From positions 68,748,282 through 68,812,281 of the forward strand of contig CM056741.1 of the NCBI GenBank assembly GCA_029851415.1: a stretch of 64,000 nucleotides of DNA, written 5' to 3'. How positions within the stretch are numbered: the first letter of the stretch is position 1; every line of letters begins with the position of its first letter. The notes below the pieces were generated by a model, which searched no databases, had not been told where the DNA came from, and worked only from the letters and a program-made list of their open reading frames with translations. Source of the stretch: Eretmocerus hayati (taxonomy: Eukaryota > Arthropoda > Insecta > Hymenoptera > Aphelinidae). Positions 23,591-35,370 of this stretch are shown here, one piece after another. The translations under genes and the position numbers were made by a program.

Positions 23591-24119
23591 TATTTTTTTT
23601 CTTTTTTTCCCGATTCTGTTTTTGTTTTGCTTTACGCAGGCTTGCACTTTTTTCCTCGGTATCGAAAATGTATTCAATCCTAATTTCATTCATTTACAAT
23701 GTAATTCAAATTTTGACATTCAAGTTTTAATAATCTATATGATTGAATTTTCAAAATATAACCGCTACAGCATATTTTCTAATTCAGTCATGAATTGATG
23801 AGTTACATTTTTTTTTATTCATTTTGATTGAATAAATCCAATCTGCATTTATGAAATATTATTCAAAAGTAGAAAGTAATTAGTTAATTAATTTAAATAT
23901 AATATTTGAAGATGTAAAAATAGCCCGTTAATTCTTCATTGGATTGAGAAATATGCTGTAGCGGTGCCTATATTTATCTCAAAACTTGAATGTCAAAATT
24001 TGAATTACATATATAAATGAATAAAATTAGGATTGAATACATTTTCGATACCGAGGAAAAAAGTGCAAGTCTGCGTAAAGCAAAACAAAAACAGAATCGG
24101 GAAAAAAAGAAAAAAAATA

Positions 24120-24190
24120 TTCGGTTCCGGGAAGCGATCCCGAGCCTCCCGCGTGCGAGGCGGACCCGTTGCCACTTGCGCTAATTCTCA
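24120..24190 (-). tRNA. tRNA-like sequence in the right arm (mirror copy)
   Basis: This is the inverse copy of the left-arm block. Its B box is at 24130-24140 and its A box at 24172-24183, on the minus strand. The two units therefore point toward the centre of the palindrome. Confidence 0.55.
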
Positions 24191-24835
24191 CTTTCACTAT
24201 TTGTGCTCAAATGTTACTTATACGCGTCGAGCCCCCACGAGGGGCTCGTGATCTGGGCCTCATTTTTGTTGTTTATCGGCATGAATAACAACCGGCTTTG
24301 TTATCCATAGCCTATCGTTGATACTCAAATGGCAGAATCCGACAGAATGTATCAACATAAGACGGTTAAATTGTTGCTTCGACATATCAAAACAAAACGA
24401 TGAGTACGGCCGCGACATGACAGTTCGACTCTTGTCTTCTGCTGTGTGAGTTTGCGGGGAGAGCGGGCGCGCGCTTGGCGTGTGAAGGTTATGTTATGTT
24501 ATGAGTTTGAAGCATTTTGAAAAAGTAGCGCAGAAGTCTTTTACGAAGGTGCTCCTCATGAGTGAGCCTAAACTCATCTAGAGATCTCACCCTTTTATAA
24601 TTTTTTCTCTTTTCCTCTATCCTCTCAAGGGCAGAAAGTAAACACAGCAGCGAAATCCAGCTCAGTACTATTATCCAGTAGTACGACAGTAGTACGCTCA
24701 GTAGTACTGTAGTAGACTACGGTCGTACTACTGCAGTAGGCTACTGCAGTAGTACGACAGTAAGCTACTACAGTAGTACGATCAGCCAGACAGTAGACTA
24801 CTGCAGTACTACGCTGTTTTTTCCACCGCAGGGTA

Positions 24836-25330
24836 AAGTTCTAGGAGATACCGAACGATTTCCTTCGAGTACACTCAAATTTCTTATCTTCTCCTCAGCC
24901 TCATCTCATAAAAGATTCATTCAGATAGAATGACACCAATCCCAAAGCGTAGTCGCTGTCATAACTCATTACAACTGCTTGTATCATTTTATTGTTCTTC
25001 CTATGATCGCATTCTCCTTCCTCCCGATTTCTATCAGCTATTTGATTATGTTATTCTATAGCTCATAACCGAGACAAAGATGTTGTAATTATATGCAGTC
25101 ATGATCCACTTATACTGCTTTCACAACACTTCATCCGTGAGAGATAGTTCCCAACATTGCCTGTATTATAGTTTCTCATTTGTTCTTCTCCATTGTGACG
25201 GCTCGCATTCATCCACGAGAAGTAATCCTTAACCGTATACGTTTAGATATTGGAGTCGCTCATCTACTTGAATGAGACTCTCTTTGCTGTACCTCGAAGG
25301 TTTCAAGAGAAAATGGAGACCGGGTAGATG
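24836..25330. other. Unassigned AT-rich DNA
   Basis: Nothing recognised. Confidence 0.45.
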
Positions 25331-25331
25331 A

Positions 25332-25400
25332 GGTGAGTGTACCCAACTTCTCCTTCTGGAGCTATGCTCCTAAGGCCAACACAGTACTTTTGGCGCACTT
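25332..25400 (+). repeat. F2 family left-end fragment
   Basis: Begins gaggtgagtgtacccaact and continues ttttggcgcacttagcccac, matching the left end of the copy at 39483. Confidence 0.5.
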
Positions 25401-25693
25401 AGCCCACTCTAGAACCTATATCAAGATCTCAGAAATGAGCTTAGACGCATCTGATTTGAACCAATCAAAGTCAAATTATTTAAGATTTATAAGTGCTTCC
25501 CCTAAAAACTGAGAAATGGTGTACTAATTTGTCTCCACTCTTAGAGTTGGATTCACCAATGAAAAATAAGCAATTTTTGGAAAGCAATTTTTACCGCTCA
25601 TTTGTGAGGGCCCTCGCTTCCTCGCGACTAATTCGACCTTTGCTCGCTCTAGAGCAATCAGCAACCTCGAGAACTCAGAGAGAAAAGTTTCAT

Positions 25694-26399
25694 AAGGTAA
25701 AGGCGCCAGTAGCGGAACACGGCTAGTTGGGCGCCTATAGTGGAACACCCAATTTACATGGATTTTTAACCGCGAAAAGTCGATTCATCATTTGAGTAAA
25801 AATTACACAGTGCTCTTTGATATTATATATTTCAAATCAATGTCCTGCAACACCCGTAAAAAATTCATAAATCAAATGAAAAAATCATGAAAAGTATAAG
25901 CTCATAATCACCCTTTAGAGGCTGTTCCGCTGTAGGAGCCTTCTTCAAAAAAAGAGCCTATAATGGAACAAGAGTGTGCCCTCAACTGGAACAGGTTTTA
26001 GGTTTTCACTGTATTGAAAAACCATCCGGGAATCGATTTTTTCCGTCGCGCGTCATTTATTCTATACAGATGAGCACAAACAAACCATTAATTATCTACC
26101 AAATATTTTCAGAACGACTGCAAAGCGCTGTTCCACTATAGGAGACTTTTCGTGTTTCAATGAGGGCACCGAGCTCAGGATTGGGTGTTCCACTATAGGA
26201 GACAATGGATCCTTTCGTGAACATCCAATTACTCTTATTGCACACAAGTAATCAACTTGTACCTTTTTTCAAAATATGCAGAAAGAGTTTATTTATAAGA
26301 TTCGTTACTTCCCGTTCGCGAGAAATTTAAATATCATTCAAAATATGTAAATTACTGATGAGCGATCATTTTTTGTTCCACTACTGGCGACTTTACCTT
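25694..26399. mobile_element. 706-bp inverted-repeat element with internal motif copies
   Basis: The ends are AAGGTAAAGGCGCCAGTAGC and CTACTGGCGACTTTACCTT. AT flanks both sides (25692-25693 and 26400-26401), possibly a 2-bp duplication. A motif close to TGTTCCACTATAGGAGAC occurs about eight times inside, in both orientations: near 25703, 25733, 25924, 25957, 25985, 26128, 26186 and 26375. No coding region. Clustered subterminal motifs of this kind may be transposase-binding sites. Confidence 0.7.
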
Positions 26400-26796
26400 A
26401 TATTATCTCTCAATCAACACATTCGGACTTTTTCGATTATCAAAAATTACCATTTTCTTGAATCTCAGAAACACATCATGAACGCTCAAGAAATCATACA
26501 GCACGCGCACACGAGGTGAGGATCCAGTGTGGGGGAGGGGGGCATTCTGATCTGAGTATATTATCTACATCCAGTGACTAAATTTTGTGTTAAGTCCATA
26601 AAACTGGTCCAGATCTAAGCCGATTAAACCAGACGGGGAATCTCTAAAATTTGAAAGAATAATTACTCCCTAGTCTGTCATGTGGCGAGAGTAATTTTCA
26701 GATTTTGGGAGCTCAGTGATCCCTCTGTCACGACGGAACGTTGTTTGCAGCGATTCCTATAAGAATATATAATTATAACTTGCCAATTCGCTTCAC

Positions 26797-27181
26797 GGGA
26801 TTCCACAAAAGACGTCCGCATGATTTCCAAGGATTTCGGACCCCCCCCCCCTTTTCCTTGTCACACCTTGTCACATTCGAGCCGATTCCTCCCTGAATAG
26901 ATGTCACACACGTCATGACCCGATCTCCCCTTTTTCGACCAAAATTTCATCCGAGTCATTTATGGGTAATAAGATGATCGTTTAGTGTCAGACCTACCAG
27001 AAACATTGACATCTCCTGTCCATTATTATTCAACTGGCGATGATATTGGAGCTTGAATAAGAACTGACACGAATTCAAAAATTGACAGCAAGTCAGCCCC
27101 CCTCACATCCAAAAGTGTCACATTTAGCAGTAACCCCCCCCCCTCCCCCCGTAGGTGTGGACGTCTTTTGTGCAAGTCCCC
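26797..27181. mobile_element. MITE with cacaaaagacgtcc inverted ends and C-runs
   Basis: Left end gggattccacaaaagacgtc; the inverse of the right end reads ggggacttgcacaaaagacg. Runs of 9-10 C lie just inside each end (about 26840 and 27133). About 385 bp in length, with no coding sequence. Non-autonomous elements with gacgtcc ends and poly-G/C subtermini are frequent in invertebrates, to my knowledge; the superfamily is not assigned. Confidence 0.65.
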
Positions 27182-28194
27182 TTATTGCGCATAAGTCCTG
27201 AGTGGCACGTGGAAACTCACAAAGACTCTCTCCACTTTGCAGCCTCCCCTCCCCCAAGCATTTTTCGTATCTTCCCTACTGCCTGATAGTTTCTCCCTAC
27301 CTCTGAGATCATCACCCTTGGGTGAATCTTCTCCATAGAGGGGTTCTAACCCATAGGTGCCTTATATTTGTCGAATAACTCCGATACTACCCTTACTCTC
27401 GTGGGGACCTGTGAAGATCTCTTCTCACTGGGCAACCCTAATGTATAACGGATCCTAGTCTGGCAGCTCTGAAAGAACATTCCCTGAGTCTTGGACAAGG
27501 TTCTATACGAAAAGGAATGATGATTTTGGGCCAGAGCCATAATATTTTCGTAATCATTTTGGAAATGTGGTCGGCCAGTTGATAGTACGCATTCAAGATG
27601 GACTGAATTCGAGTCCAATATCACCACATAAATCTGAAACTTTCACACGAAATCGCTCGAAAATTCAGATTCAATTTTGTGTCATACCCTGGATTTGGAC
27701 CAGCAACTTGAGGCTGGTCGACGACCAAGAAGCCTTCCGCAGCGTGACTTCTGAACAGACTTTGACAGTTGAGCGAACCACAAATTAAATTCATTGACCC
27801 TGGAGTCCATCTATTCCTCAACTTAATAAAAACAAAGATTACATGTCAAGATCCCTGGTGGCTCTCTGAATATCAGGATGTAGGGGTACCAGTCATCGAC
27901 CAACTCGGATCGTGCGATTTGTTTATTCTTGGTGTACGAGCGAGTTTGCATGACCATATCACTAATCGTAGGCGAGCAAGTTTGCCAAGCGTGCAATTTC
28001 TGCGCCCGGAATATCTGCATGCGTGTGTCCTCCTCGCTCCAGTTGCATTACGGGTTGTGTGTACAAGATCCCACGCGTCCATCAGCAAGGCTGCCGCGCG
28101 CGAAATAGCCTCACGATAGGTGGAGGTATCATGGGTGTTCCTGCTCTAAAGTCTATCACATCAGGGGCCCGTTTGGCGTTCTCCCAGTTGGACG
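27182..28194. other. Unassigned DNA upstream of the Osiris gene
   Basis: No gene recognised. GC content rises from about 27.9 kb toward the Osiris promoter. Overlapping frames on both strands in the GC-rich part are shadows. Confidence 0.45.
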
Positions 28195-28440
28195 AGATGT
28201 GCGTCTATCGCTCCCTACCCCTCAGGCCCATAGGCTTAGACACGCAGGAGGTGGCACGTGGCCGGCACGGGCTTGCCGCAGACCCCCTAGTACGCCTTTT
28301 GATCTAGCGAGAGAGATCTACGTATATAAAGTGTCCGGGCCCGCAGAGGCGCCTCAGAAGCGTCTATCGCTCCACTGCAGGCCAGAAGCATACATAGTTT
28401 GCGTCGAAGGGCCTCGACACGCACGGTTTTTTGCAAAACA
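28195..28440 (+). repeat. Short imperfect direct duplication around the promoter
   Basis: gcgtctatcgctcc occurs at about 28201 and 28359. Both are followed by caggcc-type sequence, and cgacacgca or gacacgca lies downstream of each. One copy lies upstream of the TATA box and the other in the inferred first exon. Confidence 0.5.
28323..28330 (+). promoter_or_regulatory. TATA box of the Osiris gene (inferred)
   Basis: TATATAAA, about 30 bases upstream of an initiator-like ctcagaag (about 28353-28360). It sits in a GC-rich setting and is followed by a good splice donor at 28498, so it fits a core promoter. Transcription start near 28356 is inferred. Confidence 0.5.
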
Positions 28441-28497
28441 ACCACCCCCAACCGGGCTGTAGTCTCATTCCCGCAGTGCAGCACTTTTCGCTAACTG
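28356..28497 (+). other. Non-coding first exon of the Osiris gene (inferred)
   Basis: It runs from about 30 bases after the TATA box to the strong donor CTAACTG|GTGAGT at 28497/28498. The matching acceptor is tttctgttccag at 29394-29405, four bases before the Osiris ATG. This gives a 908-bp first intron in the 5' untranslated region. No RNA evidence is available. Confidence 0.45.
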
Positions 28498-29409
28498 GTG
28501 AGTGCTTTGAATAAAAGTTGTGACAGCTTCAAGTGAAGATCGCGAGGGTTCGATAGATCTACGCCCACAGGCTGATCTTGAGGTTCGCGAGTGAATCCGA
28601 ATTTTTCCATTCGTCGTGAAAATTGTGTATAGGACGTCAAGTTTTACAGTGATTTTCTGAGGAAAATATTTCAGTTCAGGGCAAAATATCTTTTCGGGGA
28701 GTACTCAATACTTTTTGGCAGACAGTGTTATTTATTTTTCGGTACACTGGAAATTATATGCGATTGAAATATTTTTGCAGAACTTGAATGAGTCACTTTT
28801 AGGTAACATCTTGTCCAGCGCAAATTTGACACTATCCCAAGAGTCTTCTAAATCTCTGCGATATCGTGGATGTTCGGGAGTACTTGGAATCAAAAACGTT
28901 CTCCATGCGTGTTTATGTCATGCAGAATTTATTGAAATTAGTGTAGTTAACAATAGGGGAAATTTTTCTTGGAATTTTCACTGAAATTTTACTATCTAGA
29001 GGCAAATGTTTCTTATACTTGGGGGATGATTGCTCTACTCACAAGAACAGAGGGAAAAACTTGGCTCAAATGATCACGAAGAGTTACTTTCCAGCTCTCG
29101 TCGTGAAGCTCTTGCGCTCGGGTTTCCGCAAGCTCTAGAGTTGACTCATGGAAATTTCTCATGATCAATTGATAAATGATTTTCTTGGAGTGACTTTGAT
29201 GCATAATTCATGAAAGTAGGAGCAATTCTCGATGAAAAATGGTGGCTAGCCCATCTTTTTAGACATTTTTCGAGAGTTAACATCATTGACGCCGGCTACG
29301 CGCTGTCAGAAAAATTCACGAAAATTCCAGTCGAAATCAACAACCTCGGACGCCATGGAGCTAAAAAACATTCCCCAAATTGAGATTCGCCAATTTCTGT
29401 TCCAGCAAA

Positions 29410-32400
29410 ATGAAGGCCGTTATCGCAGTATGTGTCACATGCCTTATCGGTATTGTAGTTGCCACGCCAGTGGAAAATCTGGGAGAAAAAGTCAGCATCG
29501 TCGAGCAACAGTCTACGGTGGTGCTGACAGACAAAGCTAAATACGAGGAGGAACTGATGCGCAAGCTCAATACAAAGTGCTCGCAAAATGATCTGAGTAG
29601 CTGCGTTATGCTCAAGCTCGTCACGTACATGAATAGGTTACTCAAAAAGGCATCCATTGAATTGACCGATGACATTGAAATCCGCAAAACTAGCCAAGCT
29701 ACCGAGGAGGTTGTGAGCTTCCAATCCTCCGGACGCAGCGGAAGTGACGAGGACTCCGAAGTGTTCAACCTCATCGCCGGCAAATTGTACTCTTTCGTCA
29801 AATCCCGCAGTATCAAGTGGAAATTCCTTCCAGAAGATGACGTCGTCGTTTCTGCCAAAGAAGATGAGAATGGATCCCTCAACCTTGGACTGTCGATAGA
29901 GCGATCTGACAACGCTGTTCAAGATGGTGAGTCAATTTCTAGTGTTCTCCATCTTGTGACTAATTATCGAAAACGGAAACTAACTGCACTTAAGATCATA
30001 TCTCGAAAATTCTGATGACCGGAATGTTGAATCCCCGAGAAAAATATGCGCTGCATTAAAACGATTGGAAATTCCGCTCTGTACAACTACTCATAGATTT
30101 TTCTGGTCATACTGAGAGTTTATCAGCTAAAATTGCTCAAACAGATATTGATCATAGGTATTGAGTTTCAATTCGTTTCTGCTTTAAACACTATAATTCG
30201 AGTTTTTTAGCTGGAGGGTAGATCTGACCGACAATAGTACATTTTGATACGAGGGTGGGAATGTTGGTTTCCGTGCAACGAGTGATATTTTTCGACCCAA
30301 GCCGAAGGCGAGGGTCGGAATCATCCCGAGACTGCGGAAACCACACCGTCCCAGTGTCGAATGATATATCCCCATCTTCTGTACAGGAAATGATTCCTCC
30401 GCACGGTTTCATGGATTATATTTTTCGCACAGCTGATGGAGAGATAGTATTCGATACTCAGATGGGGTGATTTCCGCCCTCGTATCAGAATGTACTATTT
30501 TCATCAGCTGTGTGTTGAACAAAATCAAAAAACCGCCCACACAGGAGATCGAGACCATCTTGTTTAATCAGTTCCTCTCACTTCGATAGTGTATCAAGGT
30601 GATAATGTTGTGACATGCGCAGAAGATTGAACTTGTTAGGAACTCAAATTCTGCGATAGAAAATAGCTCGACAGTATTTTGACAGCAGTCTAAGGTAGGG
30701 TATAGATAAATGTTTAACATTCAATCATTTGAGGTGGGGTCTGATATTAAAATCTTTGCTCGGTTTGTAATCCTCCATCAAATTCGTGTAGTAATCTCAT
30801 GAATGGGTGTACAAAACGAAGATTAGGGATGATTTAACCCTCTGAATTTTTCATGAAATTCAGAGTTCCCAGACTCCGAAAACTTGTACAGCATCATTGG
30901 CGAGTAAGCAATTTACGTAGATAGATTTCTCTAGAGCGAGGAGATAATTCTGGGTAACCTCAAGGTTCTAAGTTCTCCTCAGAATTTGGACTCCCTGTAA
31001 TCAGAGATCCATAAATTTGTTTGGCGTTGGCATGGTTTCCAGAAAAATATTCATCTTTTCTGTCGAAATTAGAGTCCCTATTGGTCGAATTACTCTGCTC
31101 CCAACGTAAAAACATCAATTTGCCCGTAGAATTTTCTAGTTCATAATTAGCAGAATTCGCTAATAAGGGAGCATTCTGACTGGGAATGAAATTCATGCCT
31201 CAAATCACCAGAGCTGTTGAGTGTACGAATGAATGAGGGTTCAACCTCGGATAAAATTCTTCCTTTTTTACGCCGTTTAGTTTTCCAGATAAAATCAATT
31301 ATGATTGAGAAGCAACTATTTACAGAACAGGATATATAATATCCAGGTCATCTCAAAATTTAAAGAGAAACCTAGCCTTAAATTCTTGAATGCTCTCCCG
31401 ATTTTCTCAAAGGATACGACGTAGCGCTCCATCAATTAGTGACGAGTAATTAAATAGATAACATCTCAAAGCTGCGTAGAAGTATGAAACTAGCACTTCT
31501 TGACCGTACAGTGGTTATAAGCAAAAGTTAAGATACCGTAATAATCATTATTTATTTGTTTGGAATATATATGAAAGGAAGTAGGATATGCACTCACATA
31601 TTTATATGTAATACGGCGTTTATAATACTGTTTTTTTTCCTTGGCAACCACTCTTCAAACGATGATGCATCAAATATCTTGCAAGTATTCAAGCGCTCTT
31701 GATTTCGTTTACGATAACTATTTCGGTTGACACCATTATACGAGAGTACTTCTAATGGAAATGTAGTGATGGATCCTGAAAGCAAAGCTTGGTTAATCTA
31801 ATTAGAGCGATCCGTTGACGTGCAATATCACGATTATAATCATTACAAAGAGTAGAACGGAAGAAATTACTTGAGTGTGTTGAATCTTCATGCTCTGATT
31901 CCACTTCATGATAAACAGTTTAAAATACGTAAGTAGCATATCCGATCATCTATCATAGTCAAAATTTCATCTGATTTATTTGTACAATTTTCACAATTGA
32001 GCTTTGAATCAAAATTTTCAACGACCCGAATCTTTTCTCATTCAGCAGCATGATTCCTCATACTCAAACTTTGAAATGGATAATCAACTAGCATGACAAG
32101 ACGAAAATCCGAATTCGACCGATCTTCATAAGAAACCATACATACTGAATTGCAGAATAATCAAGTTTTCATTGATTAACTTTGCAGGCCGAGGCAAGAA
32201 GAACAACATGGGGCCACTCTTAGCCGCTGCCGTTGTCAAAATCGGTCTCGTGGGTGCTCTTGCATTCAAAGGACTGGCTCTTCTTGTAGGAAAAGCCTTG
32301 TTACTCTCAAAGATCGCTCTCCTGCTGGCCGGTATCATTGGTCTCAAGAAACTCTTCTCATCGCAAAAGCACGTAACATACGAGGTGGTGGCCCACCCAC

Positions 32401-32531
32401 ACCATAGTGCCAGTCATGCAATCGAAAGTCATGGACACAGTGACTTTTCGGGAGGCTGGGCAAGGAACTTCCAAGGATCACAGGCTGAATCTGCCCAACA
32501 GATGGCCTACTCTGCCCAAATACCTCAGTGA
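29410..32531 (+). CDS. Osiris-family protein (DUF1676), two coding exons
   Basis: Coding exons are 29410-29926 and 32188-32531. The donor is AAGATG|GTGAGT, the acceptor tttgcag|GCC, in phase 1, giving 286 residues. The start ATG lies four bases after acceptor ttctgttccag; an earlier in-frame ATG would fall in the intron. Residues 1-19 form a signal peptide. A Cys pair follows at 57 and 65, then an acidic middle. RGKK (174-177) leads into a Leu/Ala-rich hydrophobic stretch (about 182-225, ending LLLAGIIGLKKLF). A His-rich segment (about 242-256) precedes AQQMAY (275-280), matching the AQxLAY signature. This order is diagnostic of Osiris proteins, insect-specific secretory or membrane proteins linked to cuticle and epithelial development and normally clustered. 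The exact paralogue is not assignable. No AATAAA appears in the first 1 kb after the stop; one lies at 34227. Confidence 0.93.
30237..30495. mobile_element. Small inverted-repeat element inside the Osiris intron
   Basis: Left end GTACATTTTGATACGAGGG, right end CCCTCGTATCAGAATGTAC, with TA on both sides (30235-30236 and 30496-30497), suggesting a TA duplication. About 259 bp, non-coding. An internal string, aagccgaaggcgagggt, recurs with one change at about 36119 (gagccgaagacgagggt), so more copies probably exist. Confidence 0.75.
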
Positions 32532-33548
32532 AAATGGTTCACCAAGATTTCGCTCAAACGCGATTTTTATTTAGGAAATGAAACGTAAGAGATGCCAAGG
32601 AGATGTCGTCGAATTTTTTTGAATCTCAAAAACAGTACGACCTGAGGTCGATGTAGTTTATAGGAAAAAAAACTTAAGATGCTCATGGGTGATATTTGCA
32701 GGGGTGTTGAATCGAGGTGATTCGATTTGATCAAGTCATAGTTGGTTCAATGCCCGTGAATATGATGCTATGTCATCTTTCTCGGTGGATTTTGATACCA
32801 CTCGGTTGGATAGATGCGTGATCCTGTTTTTTCATAATGGATCAATTTATCCTTCAGAGAATTTCTATAGAGAGGAGAACAAGTAGCCAAGACTGAATGT
32901 TTGCTCGTGCTATCTCTCCTCGAAATATATCTCATATCATCCATGAGTCTTTCAACTTTGTGTCCAGAATCAATGGTTTCTTACGAAACCTGATTTCACG
33001 GATCAAATCATTTCTGTGCTCTAACTTTCAGTATCTCATACATCCCTTGCCTTGGACTCACTAATCTTCGAGCAAGATTCATCTATCTCCTTCTCAGATT
33101 CATCATCATCATTATCCTATTCATTTCTTTGTGACAAGCACACATACGAGAGGATAAATTTATAGACTAGACAAAATCTCATTGCGTACAAAAACAAATG
33201 AGGCAGACTGATTTTCTTGTACTATAATTTTCATACGGAAAAGATTCACCCTCTCTCAACGTGACAAACGCTTAGGTTAATCGATATCTAGGTCCATTCG
33301 AAGACCTATTTATTCTTGACTCTGTATGTAAATATCTATCAATCCGCTCTTTTGGACGAACTCATGCATTTGACTAGACTAAGAATACCTGAACGAGGGC
33401 CAAAAGACTGGACTGGACCTCTCGATCCTGAAGTCCACCGATTTCCCAGATCTCTTTTATTATTCGAGCATACCATCGTAAATACAAAGTGCAACGTGCT
33501 TAGAGATTAACGGGAAATGCTCGACACGTTACGGATACTGACTACTAT

Positions 33549-33588
<40 letters not shown>

Positions 33589-35304
33589 GCTACAACTACA
33601 ACTCGTCCACATTCGTTCATAAATGTAGGTATGTGGCCGTTCCACTTTCGCAGCGGGTATTGAGCAAAAAATGGGATTGAGATGAAACGGGAGAGAGAAA
33701 AAAAAGAGAGAAACTGGTTCAATCAAGGTCACACTGCTGCATACAGGAACTGCCTCGTTGATACGCAATGGACTGGACTGGACCGGAAGTCGACCGATCA
33801 ACCGAGAGCATTAACTCAATTTTCTTTCTCTTTTCTTTTACTCTATTCAATGTCTATTGTGTTATCGAGACGGAAGTGAACCCTTTGGAATAATCTTGTA
33901 AAATCCAGGACACACGATAGGACTCTCTTCTGTTTCCCCACAAATTTTCCTACTCTATGATCTCTACCGCCTATTTGTGAATGCTTTGTTTTCTGATCAC
34001 ATTCATGACTCTATTCTTCATTTTTGTTACTCTCTTTCTCGTTCTTCTCTGCTTTTTATCTCAACTCTTCTTGCTATAGTTCTTTGTCTTTCCTCCTCAC
34101 TTTCCTCACTTTCTCTCTGTATTATCTCTTCATCTCATTGTTTTATCGACGTATGAATCATTTATTTATCTCTTCCCAAGAGAGCGGCCGATTGTATTAT
34201 AACGTGTTACTGTTGCCTACTGTGAGAATAAATATTTATTGTTTTTTTAACAAAAATGCCGTTATTGGTACATGAATTTCTCCTCACCCCTATTCTCCCA
34301 ATGTGTGTGTTCACGAGAGAAACAAAATTCGTCGATGGGGTGACATCTGGGAATTTATTGAACTACTCGTGTTCAATGGATCATTTTTGATTCAGTGAGC
34401 AGGAATGGATCGATATTCCTTCATCCCCTTGCTTCTCTAGCAAATTTTTGAGGTCTGTATGGCTATGATAATAGTTCACAGGTATACCTCGGAATGATCC
34501 CTCAAAGGAGAGATGAAGTTGCAACAAAAGATCCATGGTTGGTTACGGTAATGGAAAAGTATCGGAAATGATCCGCAAAGGTAAATTCGATGACATGTAT
34601 AAGAAATCACCAATTTAAATTCAATGTCAATTGGATGAGTGTTCTGACATCAATAACGAAGAAATGGGAATGTAGTTCTAAGATTACGAGAAAGTGGAGT
34701 AGTAGAGTAATCATCTCACATCAGACCGGTCAGGCGCGAAGCACGCTACCTTTTCTTTCATTCGTCGCGCTCGAGCCAGCTTGTATATTCACTTGGTTCT
34801 TGCTGAGTGTAGAATAAGGATCGGCCTGACAACGAGGCAATCTACTGCACTCCATTCGGTTGGAATGATTAAATTCCATTTACATCTTTGTTGGAGAATG
34901 AATGCAAACATTTCAGATGGAGGCTTTAGATCTCAGTCCTTGGAATTTTATGAAGGAGTCGTCAATTTTCGAACCCTTGTATGTATTATATCCCGAAGTT
35001 CAATGAGGTGGATTGAGCGAAAAAGGTCATTCAATCTTATCAAGGAATCGTAGTTGATCAGAAGAAAGGTTCTGTGTACGACCAAAGATAGTCCCTGAGA
35101 AGTAATGAACATCTACCGCGTGTCTCTTGGCTTCCACCCAAGAAGCCCATTCCTTATTTAAATGCGCCGTTGACTTCATGCGTATTCTGCATTGTTGTTT
35201 CCGTTGGGAATGGATTTAAGAATGTAGCAAAACAGTCAATAAAATTCTCCCATTCGATGATTATTCGCGTACATCGTACGTTGGAAAGATGTTTGCTACT
35301 GCAT
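32532..35304. other. Osiris downstream region, no further gene recognised
   Basis: It holds the ACT microsatellite at 33541 and a candidate poly(A) signal AATAAA at 34227-34232. The signal's link to the gene would require a 1.7-kb untranslated region. T-rich frames at 34.0-34.3 kb are low-complexity. Confidence 0.4.
33541..33600 (+). repeat. (ACT)n trinucleotide microsatellite
   Basis: About 18 near-perfect act/tac triplets. Reverse frames translate as poly-Ser or poly-Val and are not genes. Confidence 0.95.
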
Positions 35305-35370
35305 CTACCCTCTCCGAAACCATCAGTGAGAACTCACTGAACTTCTCACTGATGGTTTCGGAGAGAGTAG
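35305..35370. ncRNA. Near-perfect 28-bp hairpin, pre-miRNA-sized
   Basis: Left stem 35305-35332 (ctaccctctccgaaacc, then atcagtgagaa), 10-base loop, right stem 35343-35370 (ttctcactgatggtttcgg, then agagagtag). There is one mismatch in 28 pairs. The size suits a small-RNA precursor. The near-perfect pairing equally suits a tiny inverted-repeat element, so the class is uncertain. Confidence 0.4.

Larger units (their letters stand above)
22879..24833. mobile_element. 1955-bp palindromic element with TA duplication
   Basis: Two highly similar arms of about 0.9 kb face each other around an AT-rich spacer (about 23790-23940). Left end CCCTGGTGGAAAAAACAGCG; right end CGCTGTTTTTTCCACCGCAGGG; TA on both flanks (22877-22878 and 24834-24835). 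The subterminal zones are dense in gtactactgcagtag palindromes. Each arm contains a tRNA-like block followed by T-runs. No transposase is visible; frames in the arms mirror each other. It is a foldback-type non-autonomous element of undetermined superfamily. Confidence 0.85.

Noticed and set aside
29380..29409. Earlier in-frame ATG at 29380 as the Osiris start
   Set aside because: It would place ten extra residues before the signal peptide and lies within the polypyrimidine/acceptor sequence of the inferred first intron; ATG 29410 gives a standard signal peptide.
33507..33801. Poly-Ser and poly-Val frames at the ACT repeat
   Set aside because: Simple translation of a trinucleotide microsatellite.
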